Counted from the stretch's first letter, positions 7,195-17,398 are shown. The stretch: 54,010 bases of DNA from Candidatus Sulfotelmatobacter sp. (GCA_030041215.1 JASHOH010000109.1:1-54010); one strand, 5' to 3'. A program made the numbers and translations. Notes: a model not told the origin generated them from the letters alone.

Positions 7195-10100
7195 TCAGAA
7201 CGAATACTTCAGAGAGAACTGAATCAGACGCGGCGTGCCATTGGTCTGGGTAATCTGGCCGACAAAGCACTGGCTCGACGGTCCGGGACAAACACCGTTC
7301 TCCACGTTCGCCGTGCCCGTTCCCAGCGGGTTTTGGAATGACGGATGGTTGAACAGGTTGAAGAACTCGGTGCGGAAGCGCAGGTCTTGCCTTTCGCCGA
7401 TTTTGAAGACCTTGCCGACAGTAAAGTCAACGTTGGATTGCCTTGGGCCGAGGATACAGTTGCGCGGTGAATCGCCGTAGCCGGTGGAACCATCGACACC
7501 AACGACGGGCGCCGGCTCATAGGCGTTAGGGTTCACCCAGTTTGCAATTTTGGTGGCAAGCGAACCCGAATTCAAAGCGTTGGCACAGCTAAATCCAGGA
7601 GCGAAATTTGCAGTCGCCACCGGCGAACTGGCCAGCGTGTAGGTCGATGCACCGGCCGAATCAAACACCGTGATAGGCGATCCCGATTGGGCAACAATCA
7701 CGCTGTCGACTTCCCAGCCTCCCAGTGCATATCCAACGGCGTCGTGCCGGCTGGCGTAGAAAGGTAACAGGTAGTTGAGACTGCCGGCGAAACGCTGCCG
7801 GTGATCGAAGTCGGAGAGACCACGCGAAGCCGCTCCGCTGTTCTGATCGTTGACGCGGGTGATGAAGGCTACGCTGGCGGTAGAGACGTCATCAATCGAC
7901 TTAGCGTAGGTGTAATTGCCCTGGAAATACAGCCCGTGAGAAAAGCGGTGGGATACCGTCGCCTGCAGGCCGTTGTAGTGGGAATCCGAGTTCGGATAGA
8001 ACGCCTCGAGCAAGGCCGGATTAACGCCCTGATATGGTGCTCGCGCCAAGGCATTGGCCGCGGTATTTTCAGTAATTGTGTAGGTTGTGCCCGGAGGACC
8101 GGAGACGCAGGCGCTGCCACACGTGAGCGTGAGGGGGTTAGCCGGGCTTACGAGGGCTGGCTGATCGGGATCAAAGGTCGAACGCAGACGCGTTCCTTTT
8201 GTTCCGACGTATCCAATTTCAGCCACCCAGTTTCCACCCAGCGTGCGCTGTATGGTGAGGTTCCACTGCTGCGTGGTGGGCACGACCCAGTGTGTAGGCA
8301 CGGCTAGACCGAACAGCCCATCAATATTTCCCGAATAAACCGGGGCCCCAGTTGTGCCGCTGGGGAACCCTTCGAAGAACGACGCCTGCGGCAAGAATGC
8401 CGAGCTCACAACTCCCAGCGCTGGCAGAGGAAATGGTCCGGCCGCTGCGCAATTCGCTGTTGCTCCAGTGTTGAACAGGCAACCCATTCCCAAACCGCCG
8501 GCGGCGAGGGGCGTACTCGGGCCGCCGGAAAGCGGGTAAAACGGAGCGGTGAATGAGAGATTATCTACCGCGCCAATGTCTTCACGCACGCTGTAAATGC
8601 CATAGCCGCCGCGAATCACGGTATTGTGTTTACCGGCGAAATCATAGGCAAAGCCAATGCGTGGCTCGGGCACAGTTGCGTACTCATTGCCTAACGCTGC
8701 ACTGTTTTCTGTGCCACTAAATCCCTGGAAGCCGTACTTGCTGACGCAAGTCGGGAACACGAAGGGCTGGCCAATGGTATTCGCGTTATCGAGGACGGTA
8801 TTGCCCAAGTGGCAAAGATCATCGTAAGCTGCGCCCACCCACTCGACGCGCAGACCGAGGTTTAAGGTTAGAGTCTGCGTTATACGGAAGTCGTCCTGCC
8901 CGAAGGCGCCAAAGGCAGGAATGTGGTAATTGTGGTTGGCCGCGCCGCCGCCGGCTTCGCCGAGGAAGGTGTAACCCGTCAGGAAGTTCTGGAAGTCCGA
9001 GATGCTTCCTTGTTGCAGCGATCCACTGGCAAAAAGCGGGCTGCCGCCGGGCGAAAAATAGAGCAGCCCGTTGTCCAGCACCGGCAGGCTGCGGCGTACG
9101 GACGTGCGATCGATTTCTCCACCAAAGCGCAGCTGGTGGCGTCCTTTGGTCCAGCTCACCGTGTCGAGATAAACCAGAGAATCGGACAAAGCGGATTGCA
9201 ACTGATTGGGGAACGGACCGATCTGGAAGGTATCGAGCTGGAACCTGTACATGTCCGGTGCACCGACGATGCCGCTGATCCCTAAGTCGGCCGGTGACGC
9301 CCCAGGCACAGCCACATTCTGCAAAGAATCGCTGATGATGTTTACGCCGAAGCGGAATTCGTTAATCAGCGAATTGCTGAAGGAGTGAGTTTCCGCAACG
9401 CTGCCGAAGCGCCCCCGCAATGGAACATCCAGCGGGTAGTTCAAGTTCGTAGCGTAAGCTGGATATCCGGTCTGCACTTGCAGATTGTCGGCACCGAACG
9501 GTTCGTAGGTTTCCGAATCGGACCAGAAGAAGCGCTCGGAGACACGATCTTTGCTGTGATTGAAATCGCGGTCCCAGTTAGCAGTGAACTGGTTATCTGT
9601 GTAGCGCCCAGGTGTGCTGAGCACCAGCGGTCCGTAATTTACGGTCGAACTGCAGGTGCCAGTGCTGGCATTGTAGGTTTGCGTGACGCCCGGGGTTCCG
9701 GCGACTGTGGGGATAAGATAGCCCCCGCCGCCACCAAATTGATTGGTGGACGGATTTGCTACGTTCAACAATGCCAATGCCACGGGATCGATGTCCGCGG
9801 CTGTGACCGTAACTGCTGGGCAGTTGGCGGTCGCCGGGCTGCTGAACGCCGCCGCAAGAGCTGCTGCCGTGCGTGCGCCGGGCCCTCCGGGCAAAACCGG
9901 AATGCTTGTGTTGATATACGTTCCCAGCGAGTCGCCGCTGCGCTGCCGGGTTCCCTGGTAGTTCACATAAAAGAAGCCCAATTTCGCTTTTGGGCCAACC
10001 GGGCCACCGAAATCGCCGCCGAAAATGTTCTGCTTAAGATCGAACGGACCCAGGAAATAATCGCCCGCGTCGAGATCGTTGTTGCGGAAATACTCCCAAA

Positions 10101-10872
10101 GATCTCCGTGAAAACTCGCTGTGCCGCCTTTCAGAATGGCGTTGATGTTGCCGCCGCCATTGCGACCCTGCGTGGCGTCATACAAGCTCGTGCTGACCTT
10201 AAACTCTTGAACGGAATCGGGATTCGGCACCGGTGTGTAGGTGAGTTCACCGAACGAGTAGTCAGAAGCGGAAACGCCTTCGATCAGGTAGTTGTTGTTG
10301 TCTTCGCGTCCGCCATTTACGTCAATTCGCACATCACCGCGGCCCAGGGCAGCGGCGTTATTCAGATTCGCCGTAGCGCCAGCCGAAAGGTCGAGCAACT
10401 GCTGGAAGTTTCGCGTGGCTAAGGGAAGGCTGGCGATCGTCTGGGATCCTACTGATTGTCCAGTAGTGGCATCCGCGGTGTTCACTTCCGCCACCTGCGA
10501 CTGCACTTCCACAACTTCCTTGACCGTGGTCACCTTCATCACCGCAGTCATGCGTGTGGTTTCAGTGATGCGCACCACCACCCCGGGAAACTTGGTGTCC
10601 GGAAAACCCTGAGCGCTGACTTCCACGGTGTACACGCCGACTGGCAGCAAAGTTGCCGAGAACAGACCAGTGGAGTCGGAGGTCGTCTGCCGGAGCAGCG
10701 CGCCGGTGGCTTCGTTCTTGATATTCACTTTGGCTCCCGCGATCACCGCTCCGCTCGAATCCTGCACCACGCCGCTGATCGCGCCAGTGGCTCCGCCCTG
10801 CCCGAACAAAATGCCCGTGAACAAGGCAACAAAAAGGGCCGATGCCAATATCCGCCTGTAAAGTGAATTCAT
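7195..10872 (-). CDS. TonB-dependent receptor-like outer membrane protein with N-terminal carboxypeptidase-regulatory-like domain
   Basis: 1225 residues from the ATG at 10872, which is chosen over the upstream in-frame ATG at 10896 because GGAGGA lies just ahead and MNSLYRRILASALFVALF is then the signal peptide. Domains in order: regulatory-like beta-sandwich at about 25-110 (GAISGVVQDSSGAVIAG), plug at about 115-240 (LPLATRNFQQLLDLSAG, NNNYLIEGVSASDY, NAILKGGTASFHGDLWEYFRN), then a long barrel ending in LIQFSLKYSF, the aromatic C-terminus recognised by outer-membrane assembly. Same Oar-like family as the receptor at 1-1800. The substrate is unknown. Stop at 7195, convergent with the reductase gene that ends at 7175. 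Confidence 0.93.
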   Translation of the reverse strand: MNSLYRRILASALFVALFTGILFGQGGATGAISGVVQDSSGAVIAGAKVNIKNEATGALLRQTTSDSTGLFSATLLPVGVYTVEVSAQGFPDTKFPGVVVRITETTRMTAVMKVTTVKEVVEVQSQVAEVNTADATTGQSVGSQTIASLPLATRNFQQLLDLSAGATANLNNAAALGRGDVRIDVNGGREDNNNYLIEGVSASDYSFGELTYTPVPNPDSVQEFKVSTSLYDATQGRNGGGNINAILKGGTASFHGDLWEYFRNNDLDAGDYFLGPFDLKQNIFGGDFGGPVGPKAKLGFFYVNYQGTRQRSGDSLGTYINTSIPVLPGGPGARTAAALAAAFSSPATANCPAVTVTAADIDPVALALLNVANPSTNQFGGGGGYLIPTVAGTPGVTQTYNASTGTCSSTVNYGPLVLSTPGRYTDNQFTANWDRDFNHSKDRVSERFFWSDSETYEPFGADNLQVQTGYPAYATNLNYPLDVPLRGRFGSVAETHSFSNSLINEFRFGVNIISDSLQNVAVPGASPADLGISGIVGAPDMYRFQLDTFQIGPFPNQLQSALSDSLVYLDTVSWTKGRHQLRFGGEIDRTSVRRSLPVLDNGLLYFSPGGSPLFASGSLQQGSISDFQNFLTGYTFLGEAGGGAANHNYHIPAFGAFGQDDFRITQTLTLNLGLRVEWVGAAYDDLCHLGNTVLDNANTIGQPFVFPTCVSKYGFQGFSGTENSAALGNEYATVPEPRIGFAYDFAGKHNTVIRGGYGIYSVREDIGAVDNLSFTAPFYPLSGGPSTPLAAGGLGMGCLFNTGATANCAAAGPFPLPALGVVSSAFLPQASFFEGFPSGTTGAPVYSGNIDGLFGLAVPTHWVVPTTQQWNLTIQRTLGGNWVAEIGYVGTKGTRLRSTFDPDQPALVSPANPLTLTCGSACVSGPPGTTYTITENTAANALARAPYQGVNPALLEAFYPNSDSHYNGLQATVSHRFSHGLYFQGNYTYAKSIDDVSTASVAFITRVNDQNSGAASRGLSDFDHRQRFAGSLNYLLPFYASRHDAVGYALGGWEVDSVIVAQSGSPITVFDSAGASTYTLASSPVATANFAPGFSCANALNSGSLATKIANWVNPNAYEPAPVVGVDGSTGYGDSPRNCILGPRQSNVDFTVGKVFKIGERQDLRFRTEFFNLFNHPSFQNPLGTGTANVENGVCPGPSSQCFVGQITQTNGTPRLIQFSLKYSF

Positions 10873-11123
10873 ATTGTCCTCCGCGGTAAATCTCATCCTT
10901 CACTCGCACATTGCATGGAACTGAGGGAGACACCCAGGGCGAGCAAAGATAGAAGCGGTATATATCACGAGAAGTCGCCGAAGTTCAAGAAATATAAAGG
11001 CGGGAGTGGCTGCGGAAGACGAATACGATGCATCGAAATTTCGCGATTCGTTTTGTGATTTGGATCACTGACAACCTGACTGCGTGCCTGACCGTCTGAA
11101 GGGCCCGTCTGGCGGCGTCGCAC

Positions 11124-12494
11124 TTATTGACTTACGCTATCGTCTTCTACAGCTTGCGCGGTAATCTCCGCCGGTTCGCCGCCGCCCGCAGCTTGCGCCA
11201 TAATCAGGCGCCGCGCTTCCACACGAATCTTCGGCAGATGCAGGGCAAACCAGCCGGCGCCTGTCAGGCAAGCGACCCCGCCGATGGCCACCGTGAGCGG
11301 CGCACCCAGGTGCTCCGCCAACGCGCCGCCGAGCAACGCCCCGATCGGCGCCATTCCCATGAACATCATGGAATACACTGCCATGACCCGGCCGCGCAGC
11401 GCATCAGGGACCATCACCTGAATCAGCGTGTTCGAGCAAGCCATTTGGAGCATCATGCAATACCCCACAGGCAGAAGAAGAACCACTGACAGCCAGAACT
11501 TGTGTGACATGGAGAAAACAACCAGGCTTGCCCCAAACCCGGCGCAGCACCATGCCACCCACCGCCCCAACCCCTTTACGCCTTGACGAAACGCCAGGGT
11601 CATCGCGCCGAGCAGCGCGCCCACTCCCGTCGCTCCCATCAGAATGCCCAGTCCCCTCGCGCCGCCATGCAGAATCTGGTCGGCGAAGATGGGCATGAGC
11701 ACGACGTATGGCATCCCCACGAGACTGACTAGGCCCAACAGAAGCAGGAGAGCCCGAATTGGCCCTGTCCGATTCACGAAGCGAAAGCCTTCCATCATGT
11801 GATCAAGTGGCGACGCCGTGGAAACCCTCGCCTGGCTCTGCACACGCATCAGCAAAAGCCCGATGATCACCGCGATATAGCTCACGCCATTAGCAAAGAA
11901 GCACCAGCCCTCGCCGATTTTGGCCACGAGAATTCCCGCGATCGCCGGTCCAATCACGCGCGCGCCATTGAACATGGAAGAGTTCAGGGCGATCGCGTTC
12001 ATCAGGTCGTCCTTGCCGACCATTTCCACCAGAAAAGACTGCCGCCCGGGAATATCGAAAGCATTTACCACTCCCAGCAATGCGGCGAGGAGAAACACGT
12101 GCCAGACCTGCACTCGGTGCGACAGCGTGAGCGCCGCCAGAATGAAGGCGAGCAGCATGGATGCGGTTTGCGTGGTGATCACCACGCGATGGCGGTTCCT
12201 GCGGTCCGCTGTGATTCCGCCCAATGGGGCAAGCAAGAACACCGGAATCTGCCCGGCGAATCCAACAGATCCCAGCAGCAATGCCGATCCAGTGAGCCGG
12301 TACACCAGCCACGATTGGGCCACGTTCTGCATCCAGGTGCCGATCAGCGAAATTAACTGTCCGGAGAAGAAAAGCTGGAAGTTGCGGTGACGCAGCGCCC
12401 GCCCCGCGACCTGCCAGCGTGAACTAGGTTCGCTGGCAGATCCACGACTATTCGTGCCATCTTTTTCCTGAATTGGGAATCGCGAATCCGACAC
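11124..12494 (-). CDS. Major facilitator superfamily exporter (MFS_3/EntS-like)
   Basis: 456 residues with about twelve hydrophobic segments. The N-terminal NFQLFFSGQLISLIGTWMQ and VYRLTGSALLLG, the loop LGGITADRRNRHRVVITTQ (MFS motif A region) and FDIPGRQSFLVEMVGKDDLMNAIALNS are typical of the MFS_3 branch, which contains EntS-type siderophore and drug exporters. The second half contains PDALRGRVMAVYSMMFMG, the repeat of the A motif. It sits in the inner membrane and is presumably a proton-coupled exporter of unknown substrate. The GTG start at 12494 is not strongly supported; internal starts are possible because the first ~25 residues are polar. Confidence 0.88.
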   Translation of the reverse strand: MSDSRFPIQEKDGTNSRGSASEPSSRWQVAGRALRHRNFQLFFSGQLISLIGTWMQNVAQSWLVYRLTGSALLLGSVGFAGQIPVFLLAPLGGITADRRNRHRVVITTQTASMLLAFILAALTLSHRVQVWHVFLLAALLGVVNAFDIPGRQSFLVEMVGKDDLMNAIALNSSMFNGARVIGPAIAGILVAKIGEGWCFFANGVSYIAVIIGLLLMRVQSQARVSTASPLDHMMEGFRFVNRTGPIRALLLLLGLVSLVGMPYVVLMPIFADQILHGGARGLGILMGATGVGALLGAMTLAFRQGVKGLGRWVAWCCAGFGASLVVFSMSHKFWLSVVLLLPVGYCMMLQMACSNTLIQVMVPDALRGRVMAVYSMMFMGMAPIGALLGGALAEHLGAPLTVAIGGVACLTGAGWFALHLPKIRVEARRLIMAQAAGGGEPAEITAQAVEDDSVSQ

Positions 12495-12772
12495 AGATTG
12501 TTTGGATGATTCTACGTGCGCTCACGATTACTATAACCTGTCTGCCCGGCGAGCACCGTGGATCGCTTGAGTGCAAAGGCTTTGCAGTCATCACAACAGA
12601 CCGCAAACTCAGTTCGCAGTTGTCAGTTGTCTTAAACCGACTGAGAACCGACGAGTGAGTACTGACAACTAAGTACTTGCTTCTCTAATTTTTGACTTCC
12701 CAGACCGTCCCAAGTGCGCTACAGTTGCATTTGTTTTTACCAGCCTGACCTGCCCGGGAAAGTGAGTCGCTC

Positions 12773-13228
12773 ATGACTTCTCCGCCGATTGGTGTAGAAC
12801 GCCGCATGGGACAGCGTTTCACTTTCAACTTGCCGGTCGCCCTGCGCGATGTGGCCAGCGCGGGCGAAGGATTCGGCTTCACGCAAGATTTGAGCTCGCG
12901 CGGTGCGTTTCTGTTCACCGGCATGTCGCTTTGCCAGGGCGCGGAAATCGAACTTACCTTGAAGATGCCTTCGGAAATCACTCTCGGCGAAAGCATGAAC
13001 GTGCGTTGCCGTGGACGCGTGCTGCGCGTGGTCGAACCTCCTGAGAGCGCAGACAAGAACGCCGAGCGGAGAATCGGCGTTGCGGTATGCATTCAAGGAT
13101 ACGAATATCTAGCCGAAGCCGAAGATAAATCCGCCGCTTTTCGTCGAATTTCAGCGTTACACGGCGATAATGAGATGGATCATCCTGAGACGTCGCTGCC
13201 GCTTTCGTCCCGCGCTCTTACGAACTAA
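12773..13228 (+). CDS. PilZ-domain protein
   Basis: 151 residues. The c-di-GMP-binding signature is present in both parts: an N-terminal basic stretch ERRMGQRF (RxxxR type) and DLSSRGAFLFTG, the [DN]xSxxG motif, about 30 residues later. The following strands (EIELTLKMPSEITLGESMNVRCRGRVLRV) complete the PilZ barrel, and the C-terminal ~40 residues look disordered. It would act as a cytoplasmic c-di-GMP receptor, possibly for motility, pili or exopolysaccharide. The CpaE-like gene that follows at 13469 fits a surface-appendage link, but this is context only. Confidence 0.85.
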   Translation: MTSPPIGVERRMGQRFTFNLPVALRDVASAGEGFGFTQDLSSRGAFLFTGMSLCQGAEIELTLKMPSEITLGESMNVRCRGRVLRVVEPPESADKNAERRIGVAVCIQGYEYLAEAEDKSAAFRRISALHGDNEMDHPETSLPLSSRALTN

Positions 13229-13366
13229 ATGGCGGGTTGCCAGAACGGGCTAGGGATGGCCCATTTGGGCCTTCCCAATGTCTAAGACTTCACATACAAT
13301 TCCATCATCCAGTCAGGTTCGTCGGGGCGTATTCCCGCAGTGCGGCTCGCGTGTGTACGTTTTTCC

Positions 13367-13396
13367 TTGACAAATCGTATTTTGCTGGCGTATGTG
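13367..13396 (+). promoter_or_regulatory. Possible sigma70-type promoter upstream of the CpaE-like gene
   Basis: A perfect -35 hexamer TTGACA (13367-13372) is followed after 18 bases by TATGTG (13391-13396), a weak -10. It lies about 70 bases before the ATG at 13469 in a 240-base gap that holds no credible gene. The -10 match is poor, so this is only a candidate. Confidence 0.22.
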
Positions 13397-13468
13397 CGAA
13401 GTCGGCCCTGGCGCGGCAAACGGCCGGTTACCTGAGTCACTTGGCTAACAGTACGCTCTCTTTCTAAC

Positions 13469-14734
13469 ATGCAAACACCGAGAGAAATCAGCGAGAATCG
13501 CGCCATGCATGGCATTGCAGTCGCCCTCCTCACCGAGGATCACGAACGCTTATCGGAATTGCAGGGCCGCCTCGAAGCCACTCGACTCGCGCGGGTCGTC
13601 TACAGCCACATAGGGTTCCCTGCGGGGCCAACCGATTCCATTCTGCGGCAGATTCAGGACCTGCGCGCGGAAGTTGTGCTCATCGACATTGCGCCCGGAA
13701 ACGCTCAGCCCGCCATACAGGCTATCGAACTGATTCAGGCCAATACTCTTCAGCTTGCCATTTTTGCCCACGGGCCCATGCAGCAGCCGACGACGATTGT
13801 CGCCGCCATGCGCGCCGGTGCTGGAGAGTATCTCGACAACACGGCTGGCTCTGAGGCGCTGCTCGAAGCGCTGACACGTTACAGCTCCAGCCGCACCCGG
13901 ACCCGCGGGGGCAAGGCCCGCATTTTCACGTTTCTCAGCGCCAAGGGCGGCGCTGGCGCCACCACCGCGGCCGTCAACACGGCAATCGCTCTACAGCAGT
14001 TGCACGGGCATGTCGTTCTGGTCGATTTTGCGCCCGTCGGCCATGCGCAGTTGCATCTCAACCTGCGGCCCAGCTTTGGCGTTCCCGATGCATTGCAGAA
14101 TCTCCACCGGCTCGACGCATCCCTGCTGGAAGGCCTGATGACCACCGCAAAAGACGGCCTGCATCTTCTGGCTGGCCCGCAGCAGCCGTATCCCTCCGTG
14201 CCCACACCGGCCGAACTGGCACGCCTCTTCGATCTTCTGGTGAATCACTACCGCTTTGTTGTGGTCGATGCTTCCAGCCGGCTTGATTCCACCACACGCC
14301 TGCTCTCTGACCTCTCCAATGCGGTGCTTCTGGTGGCGCAGACCGATGTTGTCTCGTTGTGGAGCGCAGCGCGCATTCATTCTTTTCTTGAGGAAGGCGG
14401 CGGGCGTGACCGTCTGCGCATCATTCTGAACCGCCACAAAAAAATTCCCGGCTTCTCGGATGAAGACGTTCAGCAGGCCACGCGCTGCAAAGTTTTGTGG
14501 AAGATTCCCAATGCCTTCCAGGCCATCTCGCCGGCTATTGATCACGGAGCGCCCGTGATCCTCCAGGAAAGTCTGGAAATAAGCCGCTCATTCCGCGGGC
14601 TCGCGGCGGCGCTGGCCGAAGCTTCCGCCACGGTCGACGGCAGCCTTGATCTTGTCTATGGACAGGAAAAAGCTGACGTCCAGAAGAAAGCGCCCGGCCG
14701 CCTTGTGATCTCGCCCGCCCGGGCAGGGCAGTAG
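13469..14734 (+). CDS. CpaE/MinD-like pilus-assembly-type ATPase with N-terminal receiver-like domain
   Basis: 421 residues. The first ~130 residues resemble a degenerate response-regulator fold (AVALLTEDHERLSELQGRL, AEVVLIDIAPGN, TTIVAAMRAGAGEYLDN). At about residues 150-170 there is a deviant Walker A, FLSAKGGAGATTAAVNTA, characteristic of the ParA/MinD/CpaE group. HVVLVDFAPVGHAQ and RFVVVDASSRLD follow as the nucleotide-associated strands. CpaE-type proteins localise Flp/Tad pilus assembly at the pole. No other tad genes are in the window, so this is an orphan or distant component. An alternative start is the ATG at 13505 (MHGIAVALLTED), which better matches the fold boundary; neither start has a clear ribosome site. 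Confidence 0.82.
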   Translation: MQTPREISENRAMHGIAVALLTEDHERLSELQGRLEATRLARVVYSHIGFPAGPTDSILRQIQDLRAEVVLIDIAPGNAQPAIQAIELIQANTLQLAIFAHGPMQQPTTIVAAMRAGAGEYLDNTAGSEALLEALTRYSSSRTRTRGGKARIFTFLSAKGGAGATTAAVNTAIALQQLHGHVVLVDFAPVGHAQLHLNLRPSFGVPDALQNLHRLDASLLEGLMTTAKDGLHLLAGPQQPYPSVPTPAELARLFDLLVNHYRFVVVDASSRLDSTTRLLSDLSNAVLLVAQTDVVSLWSAARIHSFLEEGGGRDRLRIILNRHKKIPGFSDEDVQQATRCKVLWKIPNAFQAISPAIDHGAPVILQESLEISRSFRGLAAALAEASATVDGSLDLVYGQEKADVQKKAPGRLVISPARAGQ

Positions 14735-14766
14735 AAGCGACGCCCGTAACGACCGGCGGCTGATCA

Positions 14767-15696
14767 CTAATTGTGCTTGATGAATTTTCCGTTCTTCTGC
14801 CCAGTCAGCGAGTTGTACAGAGTTTCAAGAAACACATCTTCGCCGATGAATTCTCCGGAATATTTCTTCCACGGCTCGAGCAGCTTTGCCTGCTTCATTT
14901 GATCGAGTGTCCTGCCTTCTTTTAACGCTTGCTGCACTGCGTCGCGAGTCTCCTTCAGCATTTTCGCGTAGGCGCGCACATCGTCGAGGCTGGAGATCGG
15001 ACCGTGGCCGGGAATGATCTTCACATCCGGCGGCATTTGTGCAATCACGTGATCGACAGCCTCGATCATGCCATTGATGCTGCCGCCGCTGTCGACATCA
15101 ATGAAAGGGAAGCCGTAGGTCACGAAATCATCGCCCATGTGCACAACATTCGAGCGCGGGAAAAAGATGATCGAGTCGCCATCGGTATGGCCGGCAGGAA
15201 AATACAGCGCGCGGATATCTTCGCCGTTCAAGTGCACGGTCACGTCGTGATCGAAGGTGATAATGGGCAGCGCCTCATGCGGTTGCGGTTTGGCCTCGAA
15301 ACGAATGGATCCTCCATTACCGGCAACACCGCCGCTCTCCAGCCGTTTGCGTACATTGTCCTGCGCGATGACGGGCGCCTGTTTTTGGAAATATGCATTG
15401 CCGCCGGTGTGATCGCCGTGATAATGCGTGTTGATGATGAAGCGCACCGGTTTATCAGTGATGCCTTTCAGGGCAGCCTGAATTTTTTCGGCGAGCGGGG
15501 CATATTGATCGTCGACGATCACGATTCCATCATCTCCCACCGAGGCGCCGATGTTTCCCCCTGCACCTTCGAGCATGTAAACGTTGCCCGCGACTTTGGT
15601 GACCTTCATCTGAACTTTGCTGAGGTCCTGGTCCTGGGCGGCAGCCAGTGTGAAAATCAATGAAACAAGGGCAAAAGGAACTCCTAACTTGCGCAT
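14767..15696 (-). CDS. Exported metallo-beta-lactamase-fold hydrolase
   Basis: 309 residues with a signal peptide (MRKLGVPFALVSLIFTLAAA). The metal site is intact: INTHYHGDHTGG (HxHxDH), FPAGHTDGDSIIFF with the third histidine, HMGDDFVTYGFPF with the bridging aspartate and IIPGHGPISS with the last histidine. The layout matches the secreted cyclase/quinoprotein-relay-like branch of the superfamily, not a true class B beta-lactamase family that could be named from sequence alone. It is probably periplasmic. GAGGAC before the ATG supports the start. It is convergent with the CpaE-like gene. Confidence 0.88.
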   Translation of the reverse strand: MRKLGVPFALVSLIFTLAAAQDQDLSKVQMKVTKVAGNVYMLEGAGGNIGASVGDDGIVIVDDQYAPLAEKIQAALKGITDKPVRFIINTHYHGDHTGGNAYFQKQAPVIAQDNVRKRLESGGVAGNGGSIRFEAKPQPHEALPIITFDHDVTVHLNGEDIRALYFPAGHTDGDSIIFFPRSNVVHMGDDFVTYGFPFIDVDSGGSINGMIEAVDHVIAQMPPDVKIIPGHGPISSLDDVRAYAKMLKETRDAVQQALKEGRTLDQMKQAKLLEPWKKYSGEFIGEDVFLETLYNSLTGQKNGKFIKHN

Positions 15697-15838
15697 GGAC
15701 TGTCCTCAAAAGCGATGTGACTTACGGGCAGACATTCTAAACCGGAATAAAGGCAGGCGCACTTAAGTCTGAGGCGTGTTCGTTTCTATAAGGGCTCGGT
15801 CTTTGGCATGCAAGGGATGTTCGCGGAGGAGTACTTTT

Positions 15839-16102
15839 ATGCGCGTTCACCCGAACCAAATCAATCCCAACGCACAATTGGATGGGATGTACGCGGCGCA
15901 GAAAGCGGCGGCCAAGCGGGAAGCGGCCCGCACTCGTAAGAAACTCACGGAATTCGCCTCGGCGCTGGCCGGCGAAGCCGAGATCGACGGCGCCTTCAGG
16001 GTTACATTGGAAGAGCGAGAGGGGGAATCTCGCGATGAGCAGAGTTCTCAGCAAAGCCACGCCGAACCAGACGCTGACCACACTATTTCGGACTGGGCTT
16101 AG
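15839..16102 (+). CDS. Small hypothetical charged protein
   Basis: 87 residues starting MRVHPNQINPNAQLDGMYAAQ. The ATG at 15839 is chosen because GGAGGA lies about nine bases upstream; the longer frame from 15776 adds 21 unlikely residues. The middle is a basic, probably helical stretch (KAAAKREAARTRKKLTEFASALAG) and the C-terminus is acidic and polar. It looks like a small cytoplasmic protein. I do not recognise a family; similar short ORFs near flagellar or stress genes exist, but nothing here links it to them. Confidence 0.55.
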   Translation: MRVHPNQINPNAQLDGMYAAQKAAAKREAARTRKKLTEFASALAGEAEIDGAFRVTLEEREGESRDEQSSQQSHAEPDADHTISDWA

Positions 16103-16235
16103 CCTCGTTTGGCGGCGCTTTTCGCCCGTCTAAGGCAGCTGCCCCACAAGGACCATCGCCCCGTCTAAAAACAGTGATAAAATTCCCGACACTTGCCGGC
16201 TTGGCGTTCGATGCCGGCGCAGTGAGGTCCCGGCT

Positions 16236-17384
16236 ATGTCTCCCTCCTCAGCCTCTCGCTCCCTTACTTCAACGCCAAAGCGCATCGCGTTCGTGCTGTT
16301 TTTTGTTGGCATCGCCGCGCTTCCAATCTGCGCGCAAAACGGATCAACTTCCAAAAAGCGACTATTGGGCTACTACCCTTCCTGGGGTATCTACAATACT
16401 CCGCCGTACACTCATGACGACGTGCCGTACTCTCGGCTCACGCATATCTCGCACGCGTTTGCGCTCCTCACCGCGGCGGCCGACGGCGCTATCGACACCG
16501 ACGGGATGATTGATCGGGTTCTGCTTAAGAAGGCGCACGCCGCCGGAGTCAAAGTGCTGCTCTCGATCGGCGGCGGAGCCGACAATCAGGGCGCGCGTTT
16601 TAACCGCATGGCGCGCTCGGAAACCGCTCGCCAGACGTTCGTCAAGAACGTTCACGACATCCTGTCTAAGTATGGATACGACGGCGTCGACATCGACTGG
16701 GAGGTCCCAAACGCTCCGAATCGCGCTGACTGTACTACGCTGATGCAGGAACTGCGCGATGAGCTTCCTGCTCCCTGGCTGATTTCGATGGCGGTCACCG
16801 CTGATCCCGAAAATTATGGCGTAGGCCTCGACATTCCAGCGCTCGCTCCCATCGTCGACTTCTTCAATGTAATGACCTACGACTTCTACGGGACCTGGTC
16901 GGGCGCCACCGGCCACGTTTCACCGCTGTTCCAGAGTCCCGCCGATCCCGAGCAGGCGGGCAGTACAAAAACCTCGATGGATTTGTATGAGATGACCTAC
17001 GGCGTCCCCGTCGAGAAGCTGAATATTGGAACGCCGTTCTACGGTTATGAGTGGGACGGCACCGACTTGCTCTGGGCGCAGTGCGCCTCTTGCCCCAGTT
17101 ACTCGTGGAACTACGCTACGTACATTGAAGACCGCATCAATCAGCAAGGCTGGACGCGCAACTTCGATGACATTGCGGTCGCGCCCTATTTGACAAATCC
17201 CGATATTACCGGCGTGGGGCTTCCGGGATTCATCACCTTCGACGATGCCAGCACCACCGCGCGCAAGACGAGATACGTGATGAAAGAACGCAGCTTCGGC
17301 GGCATGTTCATGTGGGAACTCAGCGCAGACTGGGACGGCCACCACCAGAAGTTATTCGATGCGTTGTACGAGGCCTGGAAGTAG
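16236..17384 (+). CDS. Glycoside hydrolase family 18 chitinase-like protein (exported)
   Basis: 382 residues. After a basic N-terminus, IAFVLFFVGIAALPICAQN is a signal peptide. The catalytic barrel starts at KKRLLGYYPSWGIYN, has VKVLLSIGGGADNQG (the SxGG motif) and YGYDGVDIDWEVPNAPN with the DxxDxDxE catalytic motif, its glutamate near residue 155. FFNVMTYDFYGTWSG and the terminal GGMFMWELSADWDG are also GH18 hallmarks. It would cleave beta-1,4-linked N-acetylglucosamine polymers outside the cytoplasm. There is no carbohydrate-binding module. Together with the S53 peptidases it suggests degradation of biomass polymers. Confidence 0.92.
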   Translation: MSPSSASRSLTSTPKRIAFVLFFVGIAALPICAQNGSTSKKRLLGYYPSWGIYNTPPYTHDDVPYSRLTHISHAFALLTAAADGAIDTDGMIDRVLLKKAHAAGVKVLLSIGGGADNQGARFNRMARSETARQTFVKNVHDILSKYGYDGVDIDWEVPNAPNRADCTTLMQELRDELPAPWLISMAVTADPENYGVGLDIPALAPIVDFFNVMTYDFYGTWSGATGHVSPLFQSPADPEQAGSTKTSMDLYEMTYGVPVEKLNIGTPFYGYEWDGTDLLWAQCASCPSYSWNYATYIEDRINQQGWTRNFDDIAVAPYLTNPDITGVGLPGFITFDDASTTARKTRYVMKERSFGGMFMWELSADWDGHHQKLFDALYEAWK

Positions 17385-17398
17385 GGTCAGAAAAAGGC

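Noticed and set aside
9385-10422. 345-residue plus-strand ORF antisense to the second TonB receptor
   Set aside because: Sequence composition is an antisense shadow; the opposite strand has the full receptor with domains.
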